58,605 nt of DNA from an uncultured SAR86 cluster bacterium (lineage in GTDB: Bacteria; Pseudomonadota; Gammaproteobacteria; Magnimaribacterales; Magnimaribacteraceae). The stretch lies in the NCBI GenBank assembly GCA_902574355.1, contig CACGNN010000008.1, forward strand, positions 1 to 58,605, in the 5' to 3' direction. This document shows, one piece after another, positions 25,468 through 33,967 of the stretch. The notes beneath the pieces are model-generated. The model had not been told where the DNA came from and did not search any database. It was given only the letters and a program-made list of their open reading frames with translations. The position numbers and the translations under genes are program-made. Within the stretch, counting starts at the first letter, position 1. Every line of letters starts with the position of its first letter.

Positions 25468-26192
25468 TAGATTTATATTACGCACCAACTCCTAATGGAT
25501 GGAAAATTTCAATCATGTTAGAGGAGTGTGAGTTGGATTACAAAGTTGTGCCAGTTAACTTAGGCAAAGGCGATCAGTTTAAGCCTAATTTCCTAAAGAT
25601 AAGTCCAAATAACAGAATGCCAGTTATAGTTGATCATACAAATATTATAGAAGGTGAACCATTAAGTGTATTTGAGTCTGGAGCAATACTCATGTATCTG
25701 GGCCAAAAGACAGGAAAATTCTTTCCTCAAGTTTCGCCTTATAAAGAAAGAGTTTTGGAGTGGCTTTTTTGGCAAGTTGGTGGTTTGGGACCGATGGCCG
25801 GACAAGTGAGTCACTTTGTTAATTATGCGCCTAACTTTCCTGGTGATCATTCTTATTCTGAAAAAAGGTATAAAAATGAATACGATAGATTATTGGGAGT
25901 AATGAACAATATTTTGAATGAAAGAGATTATTTAGCTGGAGATTATTCAATAGCAGATATGGCTTCTTTTCCATGGATTACTGCCTATAAGAGATATGAG
26001 GTCAATCTTGATGAGTTCCCAAATGTCAGAAGATGGTTTGATGACATAAAATCAAGACCTGCTGTAAGAAAAGGTATTGAGGTAGGTAAAGAACAAAGAA
26101 ATTTTGGTAAAGGTATCACAAAGGAAGGACTAAAAACTATGTTTGGTCAAGATTCAAAAAGCATCTCTAAGATGGCAAAAGATAAAGAATGA
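25464..26192 (+). CDS. yfcG: Glutathione S-transferase-like disulfide-bond oxidoreductase YfcG
   Basis: A 242-residue Nu-class GST that tracks E. coli YfcG closely: MIDLYYAPTPNGWKISIMLEE, VNLGKGDQFKPNFLKISPNNRMPVIVDH, LSVFESGAILMYLGQKTGKF, WLFWQVGGLGPMAGQ and YSIADMASFPWI. E. coli YfcG has glutathione-dependent disulfide reductase activity and lacks an essential catalytic Cys/Ser at the usual place. A basic extension of about 25 residues follows the fold. It is coupled to the acyltransferase by an ATGA overlap and converges on the next gene with 6 bases between and no hairpin. Confidence 0.93.
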   Translation: MIDLYYAPTPNGWKISIMLEECELDYKVVPVNLGKGDQFKPNFLKISPNNRMPVIVDHTNIIEGEPLSVFESGAILMYLGQKTGKFFPQVSPYKERVLEWLFWQVGGLGPMAGQVSHFVNYAPNFPGDHSYSEKRYKNEYDRLLGVMNNILNERDYLAGDYSIADMASFPWITAYKRYEVNLDEFPNVRRWFDDIKSRPAVRKGIEVGKEQRNFGKGITKEGLKTMFGQDSKSISKMAKDKE

Positions 26193-26198
26193 GAAAAA

Positions 26199-26792
26199 TT
26201 AGATTCTTTGTTCAATAAGCTGAATTCTGTCATTCCCGAAGAACATATCTTGATCATCTAAGAAGAAAGTTGGAGATCCAAAGCCACCTCTATCAATTAA
26301 TTCTTGAGTGTTATCTATCAGTCTTTGTTTGGCTTCATCTGTCGAAATGAATTCTAAATACTCCAAAGGCTCGGCTCCATTTTCCTCAGCAATTAAAGAC
26401 AAATAGTCAGTATCTGAAATATCTTTGCCATTAGTCCAATATCCCTGGAAAACATCTTCAAGATAAGATTCTATTCCGCCCTTATCTATAAAATAAAATG
26501 CACCACGCATGGCTTTCACACTATTTATAGGAAATATCATAGGCCAGTTAATTGTTATCTCTCTTAATTCTGACCAATCTTTCAAGTCTTTTTGAGAGTA
26601 AGCTGCTTTTTCTTTCACAGGATTCTTTCTACTTTCATAAACACTTGGATTTATTGAGTTAAAAATTCCTCCAACCAGGATCGGCTTCCATACAATTTCA
26701 AAATCCTTCTTCCTTTGCAAATCTAAGATCCCTCTGAATGAAAGATAGGTCCATGGACTGCTGCAATCTAAGTAATATTCAATTTTCTTCAT
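26199..26792 (-). CDS. DsbA-fold 2-hydroxychromene-2-carboxylate isomerase/kappa-GST family protein
   Basis: A 197-residue thioredoxin-fold protein with the N-terminal YYLDCSSPWTYLSFRGI (the SPWxY motif replaces CxxC and binds glutathione in kappa GSTs), KPILVGGIF, and C-terminal GGFGSPTFFLDDQDMFFGNDRIQLI. Family members act as glutathione-dependent isomerases or transferases. The native substrate is unknown; the naphthalene-pathway reaction in the family name need not apply. It is a single gene facing yfcG and diverging from prc. Confidence 0.87.
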   Translation of the reverse strand: MKKIEYYLDCSSPWTYLSFRGILDLQRKKDFEIVWKPILVGGIFNSINPSVYESRKNPVKEKAAYSQKDLKDWSELREITINWPMIFPINSVKAMRGAFYFIDKGGIESYLEDVFQGYWTNGKDISDTDYLSLIAEENGAEPLEYLEFISTDEAKQRLIDNTQELIDRGGFGSPTFFLDDQDMFFGNDRIQLIEQRI

Positions 26793-26908
26793 TTATATAA
26801 TTTCATTTAATTTACTATCATATAGAAAAAAGAAGAATATCTACTCATGGAATTCTATTTAATTAAATTTTTAGATAGAATACGTTTGCCCTACTTTCTT
26901 ATTACATT

Positions 26909-28972
26909 ATGAAACAAAATTTTCTTCTAATAGTCATATTATTGTGGACTACAACAGCCACAGCAACAGAAACTGAAGTAATTGAAAAGTATATTTTCAA
27001 TCAAGATCAAGTAAATTTAGCTTCTGAGATTATTGATAAACTTGAGTCTAATCATCTGGTAAAAAAAGACTACAGGGCTGTAAAATCTGATTCTTTTGAG
27101 ATATTCATTGATAGATTAGATCCCAATAAAAATATTTTTACCACTTCCGAAGTTGCAACAGTATTCAAAGATATCAATGCAAATTCAACCATTACTAATG
27201 ATCTAGAAATAGCCTTTTTCCTATTCAATAATTACGTTTCGCGTTATAAGCAAAGGTATAAAACTCAGATAAACTTTCTTGACGATATTAGTGAAAATAA
27301 TTTAAAGAGTTCCCGAACTTTAATTAGAGCCCTCTCGGAGGGTGAAAGGCTAAATACACTTGATGAATTGAAAAAGCTGTGGATCGATTTAAGTATCAAT
27401 GACGTTATTCAGCTGATGCTGTCTGGAAACACAATTGATGAATCAGTCAGTAAAACCATTAAAAGAATGGAGAACCAGTTAAACTATTTTGAACAAACTA
27501 GAAATGAAGATGTCTTCAATATTTTTGTAAATTCTATTGCTTCAGTTTATGGGCCGCATACTGCTTATATGTCTCCAAAAAATTCTGAGGACTTTGATAT
27601 CAATATGAGTCTATCTCTAGAGGGAATAGGAGCACTCTTATCTTCGGATGGGCTTTATACATCTATATCTTCACTCGTACCTGGTGGACCTGCAGAAAAG
27701 ACTGAGTCTTTAAAACCAGAAGATAAAATTATTGGTGTAGGACAGGATGAAAAAGGGGAGATTATTGATGTAATAGGCTGGAGAATTGATGATGTCGTAG
27801 ACTTAATCAGGGGTCCTAAAGGGTCAAAAGTTAGATTACAAATAATTCCATCAACTTCAATTAATGACAATGAAACAAAAGAAATAGAAATCATAAGAAA
27901 CGTCGTTAAGCTAGAAGATCAAGAGGCAGAAAGAAAAATCCTATCCTTAAAACGAAATGAGAAAGAATATAAAGTTGGTGTAATAGAATTGCCTGCGTTT
28001 TATTTCGACTTCGATGCCTACCAGAAGCGAGATTATAATTACAAAAGTAGTAGTAAGGATGTAAAGAGACTGCTACAAGAGCTAAAAACAGAAAATATTG
28101 ATGGTTTGGTGATAGACCTTAGAAACAATGGGGGTGGTTCTTTATTCGAAGCAAATGAGTTAGCTCACCTATTCCTTGGAAGAGGAACTACTGTTCAAGT
28201 CAAGAATTCTAATGGCAATATTCAAGGGCTCGGAGGAAGATGGGGATATCAATATTTTGATAAACCACTAGTTGTATTAGTAAATAAATTTAGTGCGTCA
28301 GCCTCAGAAATATTAGCGGGTGCAATTCAAGATTATGATAGAGGTTTAGTTGTCGGCACGAGTACTTTCGGAAAGGGAACTGTCCAAAAAGTTGATTTGC
28401 TTTCATCAGGTCAGATTAAATTTACAGAGTCTAAATTTTATAGAGTTTCAGGCAGTAGTACTCAAAATCTCGGTGTTGAGCCAGATATTAATCTTCCTTC
28501 ACTATTCGATATAAAAGATTTAGGAGAGAGTAATCTGGATAGGGCTTTGGCGCATGATACTATTCCAAGCACCAGCTTTAAAAACTTCAATAGAGTAAGT
28601 AATTTTAAGGAGTTACTTAAACAGCAAAGTTTATCAAGAGTTCAAAGTTCAGCGTTGTTCGATAGCATAGAAAAGAGAAAAAAATGGCAAAAAGAAAATG
28701 AATTAGACTTTTTAGACCTAAATTTGGAAGTTAGATTGCAACAGAAAACTAAAATAGAAGAGTACCTGCTTAATAATGAGAACAAACTAAGGGCTTCTCT
28801 GGACCTTCCAACCTTTGAAACATATAAAGAATTTGTAGAGAGAGAGGATGACCCAGAAGTACTTGATGTGAATTCTGAGATATTAGAAGAGGCTGCGAAT
28901 ATACTTATTGATCTCATAGAAATAAAAAACAAACCTCTACTAGCTTCAAATTTCGTTACACAATCTTCATGA
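26909..28972 (+). CDS. prc: Periplasmic tail-specific (C-terminal processing) protease
   Basis: A 687-residue S41 protease, close to E. coli Prc (682). A signal peptide (MKQNFLLIVILLWTTTATA) is followed by an N-terminal helical domain, a PDZ domain (about residues 235-315; VPGGPAEKTESLKPEDKIIGVGQ), the catalytic core FSASASEILAG with Ser464 and GTSTFGKGTVQ with Lys489, and a C-terminal helical domain. It degrades or trims periplasmic proteins with nonpolar C-termini, including SsrA-tagged ones and peptidoglycan hydrolases. The next gene, xthA, overlaps by 4 bases. Confidence 0.96.
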   Translation: MKQNFLLIVILLWTTTATATETEVIEKYIFNQDQVNLASEIIDKLESNHLVKKDYRAVKSDSFEIFIDRLDPNKNIFTTSEVATVFKDINANSTITNDLEIAFFLFNNYVSRYKQRYKTQINFLDDISENNLKSSRTLIRALSEGERLNTLDELKKLWIDLSINDVIQLMLSGNTIDESVSKTIKRMENQLNYFEQTRNEDVFNIFVNSIASVYGPHTAYMSPKNSEDFDINMSLSLEGIGALLSSDGLYTSISSLVPGGPAEKTESLKPEDKIIGVGQDEKGEIIDVIGWRIDDVVDLIRGPKGSKVRLQIIPSTSINDNETKEIEIIRNVVKLEDQEAERKILSLKRNEKEYKVGVIELPAFYFDFDAYQKRDYNYKSSSKDVKRLLQELKTENIDGLVIDLRNNGGGSLFEANELAHLFLGRGTTVQVKNSNGNIQGLGGRWGYQYFDKPLVVLVNKFSASASEILAGAIQDYDRGLVVGTSTFGKGTVQKVDLLSSGQIKFTESKFYRVSGSSTQNLGVEPDINLPSLFDIKDLGESNLDRALAHDTIPSTSFKNFNRVSNFKELLKQQSLSRVQSSALFDSIEKRKKWQKENELDFLDLNLEVRLQQKTKIEEYLLNNENKLRASLDLPTFETYKEFVEREDDPEVLDVNSEILEEAANILIDLIEIKNKPLLASNFVTQSS

Positions 28973-29781
28973 AAATAATCTCATTTAATATAAACAGCAT
29001 CAGAGCCAGGCCTCATCAAATAGAAGCGATCGTTAAAAAGCATAAGCCCGATGCGATCGGACTTCAAGAGACTAAGGTTCATGACGATGATTTTCCCTAT
29101 GAAATTCCAGAATCTTTAGGCTATAAGGCTCATATTCATGGCCAAAAAGGGCATTATGGTGTTGCCATTCTCACAAAAGAGGAGCCCTTGAATATAAATA
29201 AAGGATTTGAAACGGATGATGATGAATCTCAAAAAAGATTTATTTCGGTGACTCTTAAAAAAGATAGAAAAAAAATACATATATTAAATGGATACTTTCC
29301 ACAAGGTGAAGAGAGAGAACATCCTGTAAAATTTCCCTATAAAGTCAAATTTTATAAAGATCTAATTACACACTTACAAAAGAATTATGACCCGAAAGAT
29401 CATCTGATAGTGATGGGTGACTTAAATATTTCACCTCAAGATATAGATATTGGGATTGGGGAAGAAAACAAAAAAAGATGGCTAAGAACTGGAAAATGCA
29501 GCTTTCTTCCAGAAGAGAGGGAAATGTTATCTGAGTTAACTGATTGGGGACTATTTGATTCTTACAGAACTCTTTATTCAGAAAAAAATGATGAATTTAG
29601 TTGGTTCGACTATAGAAGTAAGGGTTTTGAAGATAACCCCAAGAGGGGTTTGAGGATTGATCACATTTGGGTTACGAAAAAACTTAATACAGCGGTTAAA
29701 GCTTCAGGAATTGATTACGACATAAGAGGTATGGATAAGCCTTCAGATCATGCTCCTATATGGACTGAGTTTAATTTATAA
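28969..29781 (+). CDS. xthA: Exodeoxyribonuclease III
   Basis: A 270-residue exonuclease/endonuclease/phosphatase-fold enzyme with ISFNINSIRARPHQI (Asn7), GLQETKVHDDDFP (metal ligand Glu34), VMGDLNISPQDIDIG, LRIDHIWVT and the terminal KPSDHAPIWTEF. It cuts at abasic sites and degrades 3' ends in base excision repair. Its ATG overlaps the prc stop (ATGA). The 3' end overlaps the convergent tadA 3' end by 6 bases, and no terminator is visible there. Confidence 0.96.
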   Translation: MKIISFNINSIRARPHQIEAIVKKHKPDAIGLQETKVHDDDFPYEIPESLGYKAHIHGQKGHYGVAILTKEEPLNINKGFETDDDESQKRFISVTLKKDRKKIHILNGYFPQGEEREHPVKFPYKVKFYKDLITHLQKNYDPKDHLIVMGDLNISPQDIDIGIGEENKKRWLRTGKCSFLPEEREMLSELTDWGLFDSYRTLYSEKNDEFSWFDYRSKGFEDNPKRGLRIDHIWVTKKLNTAVKASGIDYDIRGMDKPSDHAPIWTEFNL

Positions 29782-30228
29782 CCTCCTCTCTCTGAAAAAG
29801 CACTTTAATAAATTTGAAGACTCTTCAATTAGAGGTCCTTGTCTGAACCTTACTGTGTGATTTAGAAATTCTGCTTCTAGAAAATTTGAATTACTAATTA
29901 CGACCCCAGATTTAGGGTCTGTAGCAGAGAATATTAGATTGTCTATCCTTGCATGCACTAAAGCACCACAGCACATCATGCAGGGCTCTAAGGTAACATA
30001 GAGTGAAGTATTAGGAAGTCTATAGTTTCCCAATAGTTCTGCCCCTTTTCTTATAACATTCATTTCTGCATGTGCACTAGGATCATTTAATGAAATCGAT
30101 CTGTTATGGTCTTCTGCAAGAATCTCATCATTCAGGGTTAATACTGCACCTACTGGTACTTCACCCAAGATAGCAGCATCTTTAGCCTGCTTAAGTGCTC
30201 TTTGCATAAAAAAAAGATCTTTTTTCAT
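29776..30228 (-). CDS. tadA: tRNA-specific adenosine deaminase
   Basis: A 150-residue zinc deaminase with His53-Ala-Glu55 (PSAHAEMNVIRKGAELLGNYRL) and the cysteine pair in EPCMMCCGALVHARI (Cys83, Cys86). It converts A34 to inosine in the anticodon of tRNA-Arg(ACG), which is essential in most bacteria. Length and motifs match TadA. It is coupled to the upstream DUF2237 gene by a 4-base overlap and is the last of a GNAT-DUF2237-tadA unit. Confidence 0.96.
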   Translation of the reverse strand: MKKDLFFMQRALKQAKDAAILGEVPVGAVLTLNDEILAEDHNRSISLNDPSAHAEMNVIRKGAELLGNYRLPNTSLYVTLEPCMMCCGALVHARIDNLIFSATDPKSGVVISNSNFLEAEFLNHTVRFRQGPLIEESSNLLKCFFRERRL

Positions 30229-30605
30229 AAAACATCTAAGGAAAATTTTTTAATTACTTCTATAGGAATGACTTCTAATGCTCTTTTATTGGTAGCCTTG
30301 GCAATAATTGATGGAGCAGAACTAGCTTCGTAAGCCTCTAGCCATCTAGCAGCACATAAACACCATCTATCTCCTGAATTTAATCCCGGAAAATCAAATG
30401 CTGGAACAGGAGTAGAAAGGTCGTTTCCTTTTGATTTACTGAATTCAAGAAATTCTTCTGTCATGATTGCACAAACAGTATGATTACCAGTATCTTGTTC
30501 GGAGGTTTCGCAGCAACCAGTTCTAAAAAACCCAGTTAAAGGCGCGCAACTACATTCTTCTATAGGCTCATCAAATATATTATTTTGTATTACTCTATCA
30601 TTCAT
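30225..30605 (-). CDS. DUF2237 family protein
   Basis: A 126-residue soluble protein with the family's cysteine-rich pattern: CSCAPLTGFFRTGCCET, GNHTVCAIMTEEFLEFSKSKGNDLSTP and GDRWCLCAARWLEA. The function is unknown to me; the conserved cysteines suggest a metal or disulfide site. It overlaps both neighbours by 4 bases, so GNAT, this gene and tadA are translationally coupled. Confidence 0.88.
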   Translation of the reverse strand: MNDRVIQNNIFDEPIEECSCAPLTGFFRTGCCETSEQDTGNHTVCAIMTEEFLEFSKSKGNDLSTPVPAFDFPGLNSGDRWCLCAARWLEAYEASSAPSIIAKATNKRALEVIPIEVIKKFSLDVL

Positions 30606-31129
30606 AAATTTTTAAACATTCTATACATCCTTACTTTGTTTCCGGCTCTACTTTTGTATTCAATTTCTTTATCCACTTCATACCCTCTATCTTGATAAAG
30701 AAGTATTCCTGAAATTGTTGCCATAAGTTCAGCTTTATTAAATCCTAATTTTTTAGATTCATTTTCAGAAAGTTCCAATATCATACTTCCAACACCCTTC
30801 CTTATCCAATCGGGATGGGTATACATCGCCCTAATTTTAGAAGGTTCCTTCCCTGGAACTAATAAGTCATCCGATCTATTTGGAGTATGGTTTCCTCCAA
30901 ACAAGGTTTTTCTGATGCTGTAGCCGCCAGATCCAATCAAGTTATCTGCCTCAAATATAAGGAAATAGGAATTATCTTCAATAAGTTTAGTATCTAGCCC
31001 CATGGATTCATAAGAAGCCTCGAGTTCCTTTTTATCAGTTAGTTTTCCAAGAACTTTAGAGATTGATAAATCCATCAATTCCTCTATTGCTGTTATATCC
31101 TGAATTTCTGCTTTTCTGTAAGTAAACAT
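30602..31129 (-). CDS. GNAT-family N-acetyltransferase
   Basis: A 175-residue GNAT protein: N-terminal YRKAEIQDITAIEELM, strand 4 and the acetyl-CoA loop IRAMYTHPDWIRKGVGSMILELSENESKKLGF, and C-terminal YQDRGYEVDKEIEYKSRAG. The acceptor substrate is unknown. It heads the GNAT-DUF2237-tadA unit. Two copies of an 11-base repeat directly before the ATG each contain an out-of-frame ATG on the coding strand. Confidence 0.88.
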   Translation of the reverse strand: MFTYRKAEIQDITAIEELMDLSISKVLGKLTDKKELEASYESMGLDTKLIEDNSYFLIFEADNLIGSGGYSIRKTLFGGNHTPNRSDDLLVPGKEPSKIRAMYTHPDWIRKGVGSMILELSENESKKLGFNKAELMATISGILLYQDRGYEVDKEIEYKSRAGNKVRMYRMFKNL

Positions 31130-31152
31130 AAAGGTACATAAAAAGGTACATA
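31130..31152. repeat. Two direct copies of AAAGGTACATA upstream of the GNAT gene
   Basis: AAAGGTACATA occurs at 31130-31140 and again at 31142-31152, 12 bases apart start to start, roughly one helical turn. The first copy touches the GNAT start codon. The core AAAGGTA recurs as an inverted pair at 31335-31350 on the other side of the same intergenic region. This is a candidate regulator site, unproven. Confidence 0.5.
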
Positions 31153-31321
31153 TAAAGATAAAAAATAAATTTTAATAATACTGCTTACAGTACCTAGCAT
31201 TTGCATAAGCAATTAACGATCTATAGAATATAGGGCATAAAGCTATTACAGCAAAGTAAATTTCTTACATATGTTGTTCATAAACGGTAAATGTAAAGTC
31301 TATTTTGCTTGAAAATAGTGC

Positions 31322-31370
31322 ATTACTGCAAAAAAAAGGTATTTACCTTTGGCATTAGGATTGCAGTAAT
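31322..31370. promoter_or_regulatory. Nested inverted repeats before the TonB-dependent receptor gene
   Basis: ATTACTGCAA (31322-31331) and its perfect reverse complement TTGCAGTAAT (31361-31370) enclose a 16-base palindrome, AAAGGTA-TT-TACCTTT (31335-31350). The right arm overlaps a possible -35 TTGCAG (31361-31366), with TTTAAT 18 bases on (31385-31390) as -10. The rest of the 278-base gap (31130-31407) holds no gene or RNA that I can recognise. Confidence 0.5.
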
Positions 31371-31407
31371 ATATGTATGTTAAATTTAATAATTTGGGGT
31401 AAAAATT

Positions 31408-33924
31408 ATGTATAAATCCAAAATAGGATTCCTATCCATAACCCTTTCCTTGCTAATTACACCTACTCTTCCTAGCTTCTTGGCTGCTGCCGATGAAGTA
31501 GAAGAAGTAGTTGCTATTGGAACAAGGAGAGATGCAAGGTCGGTAGGTGATTCTCCTGCTCCTGTAGACGTTCTCACTGGATCTGATTTGAAAAATCAGG
31601 GTGCAACTGAACTAGACTACATGTTGAGAACACTAGTACCTTCCTTTAACGTCAACACGCAGCCGATCAGTGACGCTGCAACATTAATTAGGCCAGCAAA
31701 CCTTAGAGGTTTACCACCCGATAATATGTTGGTCCTTACGAATGGAAAAAGAAGACACAGAGGTGCTGTAATTTCATTCCTAGGCGGCGGTATAGCTGAT
31801 GGTGCTCAAGGTCCAGACATTTCTGCAATTCCTTCGATAGCACTTAAGAAAGTTGAGGTTCTAAGAGATGGTGCTGCAGCTCAGTATGGTTCGGATGCCA
31901 TCGCTGGTATTCTCAATTTTGTATACAAGGATGCAGCTGAGGGTTATCGTTTAGAGATCAAATCTGGTGAATATAAAGAAGGTGATGGCCAAACTGTAAG
32001 GATCGGTATGAATGCGGGTATGCCTTTCACAGACGATGGATATGCTAACTTTTCACTTGAATTACAAGAAACTGATCCAACTGCTAGAAGTGAGCAACGT
32101 GGTGACGCTGCATCGTTGAAAGCTGCCGGAGTTCCTGTTTGGGCTCATCCTTTTGGAAATGGCGAAGCTCAGGTTTGGGGTTCTCCAAAAGTTAAGGATG
32201 ACGTTAAGTTTGTTGGAAATATTGGTTTAGAACTTACTCCGTCTAGCAAATTTTACCTTTTTGGTAACTATGCTGAGAAAAATGTTATGGGTGGTTTCTT
32301 CTTTAGAAATCCGAATAACAGAACTGGTGTTTATGATGATGGAAGTGATATCAGATTGATCGCTGATGTTGCGCAAGCTGCTGGTGGTGCTAGAACATGT
32401 CCAAGCAATATTAACGCCAAAGACTACAACCTCATAGGTGCTGCTTTAGCTGTTTACGAAAATGACCCGAATTGCTTCGTATTCAACCAAGTATTCCCTG
32501 GCGGTTTCACACCATCTTTTGGTGGTGACGTAACAGATTGGTCAATTGCATCGGGTGTAGAGGGAGTTTTTGAAGGCGGTACTTCATATGACTATAGTGT
32601 TCACATTGGTGAAAACAGAGCTGACTTTGTTATTATCAATACGCTCAACCCTTCATTAGGTCCACAATCACCAACTGAATTCGAACCAGGAAGCTACATT
32701 CAGCTAGAGAAAAACTTCAATGCTGATTTTGTAACTGTCATACCAATGAGCAGTTACGACCTAAACTTCGCTTATGGATTTGAGTGGAGAGAAGAGCAAT
32801 TTGAGATCGTAAATGGAGACGTTGCTAGTTTTACAACCGGTCCTTACTTTGATCAAGGCTTTGGTATAGGTTCCAATGGTTTCGCGGGTTTCACTCCTGA
32901 TATAGCTGGAGTTTGGGATCAACAGAACGTTGCCGCTTATATTGATTTAGAAGCAGATGTAACTGAGAATCTTTTACTTGGATTTGCTACTAGATATGAG
33001 CACTTCGATACTTTTGGGACTACTACAAACTCAAAAATATCGTTCTTAGCAACAATGTCAGATACATTGAAATTCAGAGGAACAATGAGTACAGGTTTTA
33101 GAGCTCCAACTCCTGGTCAAGCTAATGTATCAAACGTAACAACTGCAACAGCTGGAACAGGTGAATTGGTTCAGCAAGGAACATTGTCTCCTACGAACCC
33201 AATCTCTGTAACTGCTGGTGGTAAAGCTCTCGAACCAGAAGAGTCAGATAATATAAGCCTAGGTTTAGTATGGGATGTAACTGATTCTCTTAACATAACG
33301 CTTGATGCTTACGAGATAGAACTCACTGATAGAATTGCTCTTACAGAAAACTATTTCCTAACTGATGCTGATAGAGCTGCCTTGGTTGCTGCAAAAGTAC
33401 CTGGTGCAAGCGATATGCAAACTTTCAGATTCTTCACTAATGACTTTGATACTACTACAGAAGGATTTGATCTTGTAGCTTCTTACTCAACTGAGTTATT
33501 CCAAGGAGTTACGGACTTTACTTTTGTATACAGTAATACTGAAACTGAAGTTGATAAATCAACTTTAATCAGCGGAAGCAGAATTGGTGCATTAGAGTCG
33601 TTACTACCTGAGAAAAGATATAACTTTACAGCAGTACATAATCAAAATGATACGACCATTTTGCTAAGATACATGTTTGTAGGTGAATCAGACTATTACT
33701 CAGGTATTGATAATATAACTAATTTAGGTGATCAGTATTCACTAGATCTAGAGATCACTCAAGATCTTGGAACTATGCAACTAACACTAGGTGCAGAAAA
33801 TATTACTGATGAGTATCCTGATGATGATACTGGAGTTACTTGTTGTGGTGCTATATACCCTGAGTTTGCTCCATTAGGATTCATGGGCGCATTTTACTAC
33901 CTAAGATTAGGTATGGATTTCTAA
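31408..33924 (+). CDS. TonB-dependent outer-membrane receptor
   Basis: An 838-residue receptor. A signal peptide ends near PSFLAAA, followed by a TonB-box-like EEVVAIGTRR. The plug domain (about 50-170) has SPAPVDVLTGSDL, LRGLPPDNMLVLTNGKRRHRGA and VEVLRDGAAAQYGSDAIAGILNFVYK. The beta barrel ends in YYLRLGMDF with terminal Phe. It imports a large or scarce substrate across the outer membrane using the TonB-ExbB-ExbD system. Cysteine pairs lie at TCPSN...DPNCF and VTCCGAI. GGGG stands 8 bases before the ATG. The adjacent amidohydrolase lipoprotein suggests a peptide-like or ester substrate, but that is only a guess. Confidence 0.95.
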   Translation: MYKSKIGFLSITLSLLITPTLPSFLAAADEVEEVVAIGTRRDARSVGDSPAPVDVLTGSDLKNQGATELDYMLRTLVPSFNVNTQPISDAATLIRPANLRGLPPDNMLVLTNGKRRHRGAVISFLGGGIADGAQGPDISAIPSIALKKVEVLRDGAAAQYGSDAIAGILNFVYKDAAEGYRLEIKSGEYKEGDGQTVRIGMNAGMPFTDDGYANFSLELQETDPTARSEQRGDAASLKAAGVPVWAHPFGNGEAQVWGSPKVKDDVKFVGNIGLELTPSSKFYLFGNYAEKNVMGGFFFRNPNNRTGVYDDGSDIRLIADVAQAAGGARTCPSNINAKDYNLIGAALAVYENDPNCFVFNQVFPGGFTPSFGGDVTDWSIASGVEGVFEGGTSYDYSVHIGENRADFVIINTLNPSLGPQSPTEFEPGSYIQLEKNFNADFVTVIPMSSYDLNFAYGFEWREEQFEIVNGDVASFTTGPYFDQGFGIGSNGFAGFTPDIAGVWDQQNVAAYIDLEADVTENLLLGFATRYEHFDTFGTTTNSKISFLATMSDTLKFRGTMSTGFRAPTPGQANVSNVTTATAGTGELVQQGTLSPTNPISVTAGGKALEPEESDNISLGLVWDVTDSLNITLDAYEIELTDRIALTENYFLTDADRAALVAAKVPGASDMQTFRFFTNDFDTTTEGFDLVASYSTELFQGVTDFTFVYSNTETEVDKSTLISGSRIGALESLLPEKRYNFTAVHNQNDTTILLRYMFVGESDYYSGIDNITNLGDQYSLDLEITQDLGTMQLTLGAENITDEYPDDDTGVTCCGAIYPEFAPLGFMGAFYYLRLGMDF

Positions 33925-33935
33925 TATGAATCTAA

Positions 33936-33967
33936 GAAAAAAGGGTACTTTATGTACCCTTTTTTTT
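33936..33967. terminator. Bidirectional intrinsic terminator
   Basis: The stem AAGGGTAC/GTACCCTT (33941-33948 and 33954-33961) has a five-base loop, an A-run on the left and a T-run on the right. It can end both the TonB receptor transcript and the convergent amidohydrolase transcript, whose stop lies at 33966. Confidence 0.93.
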
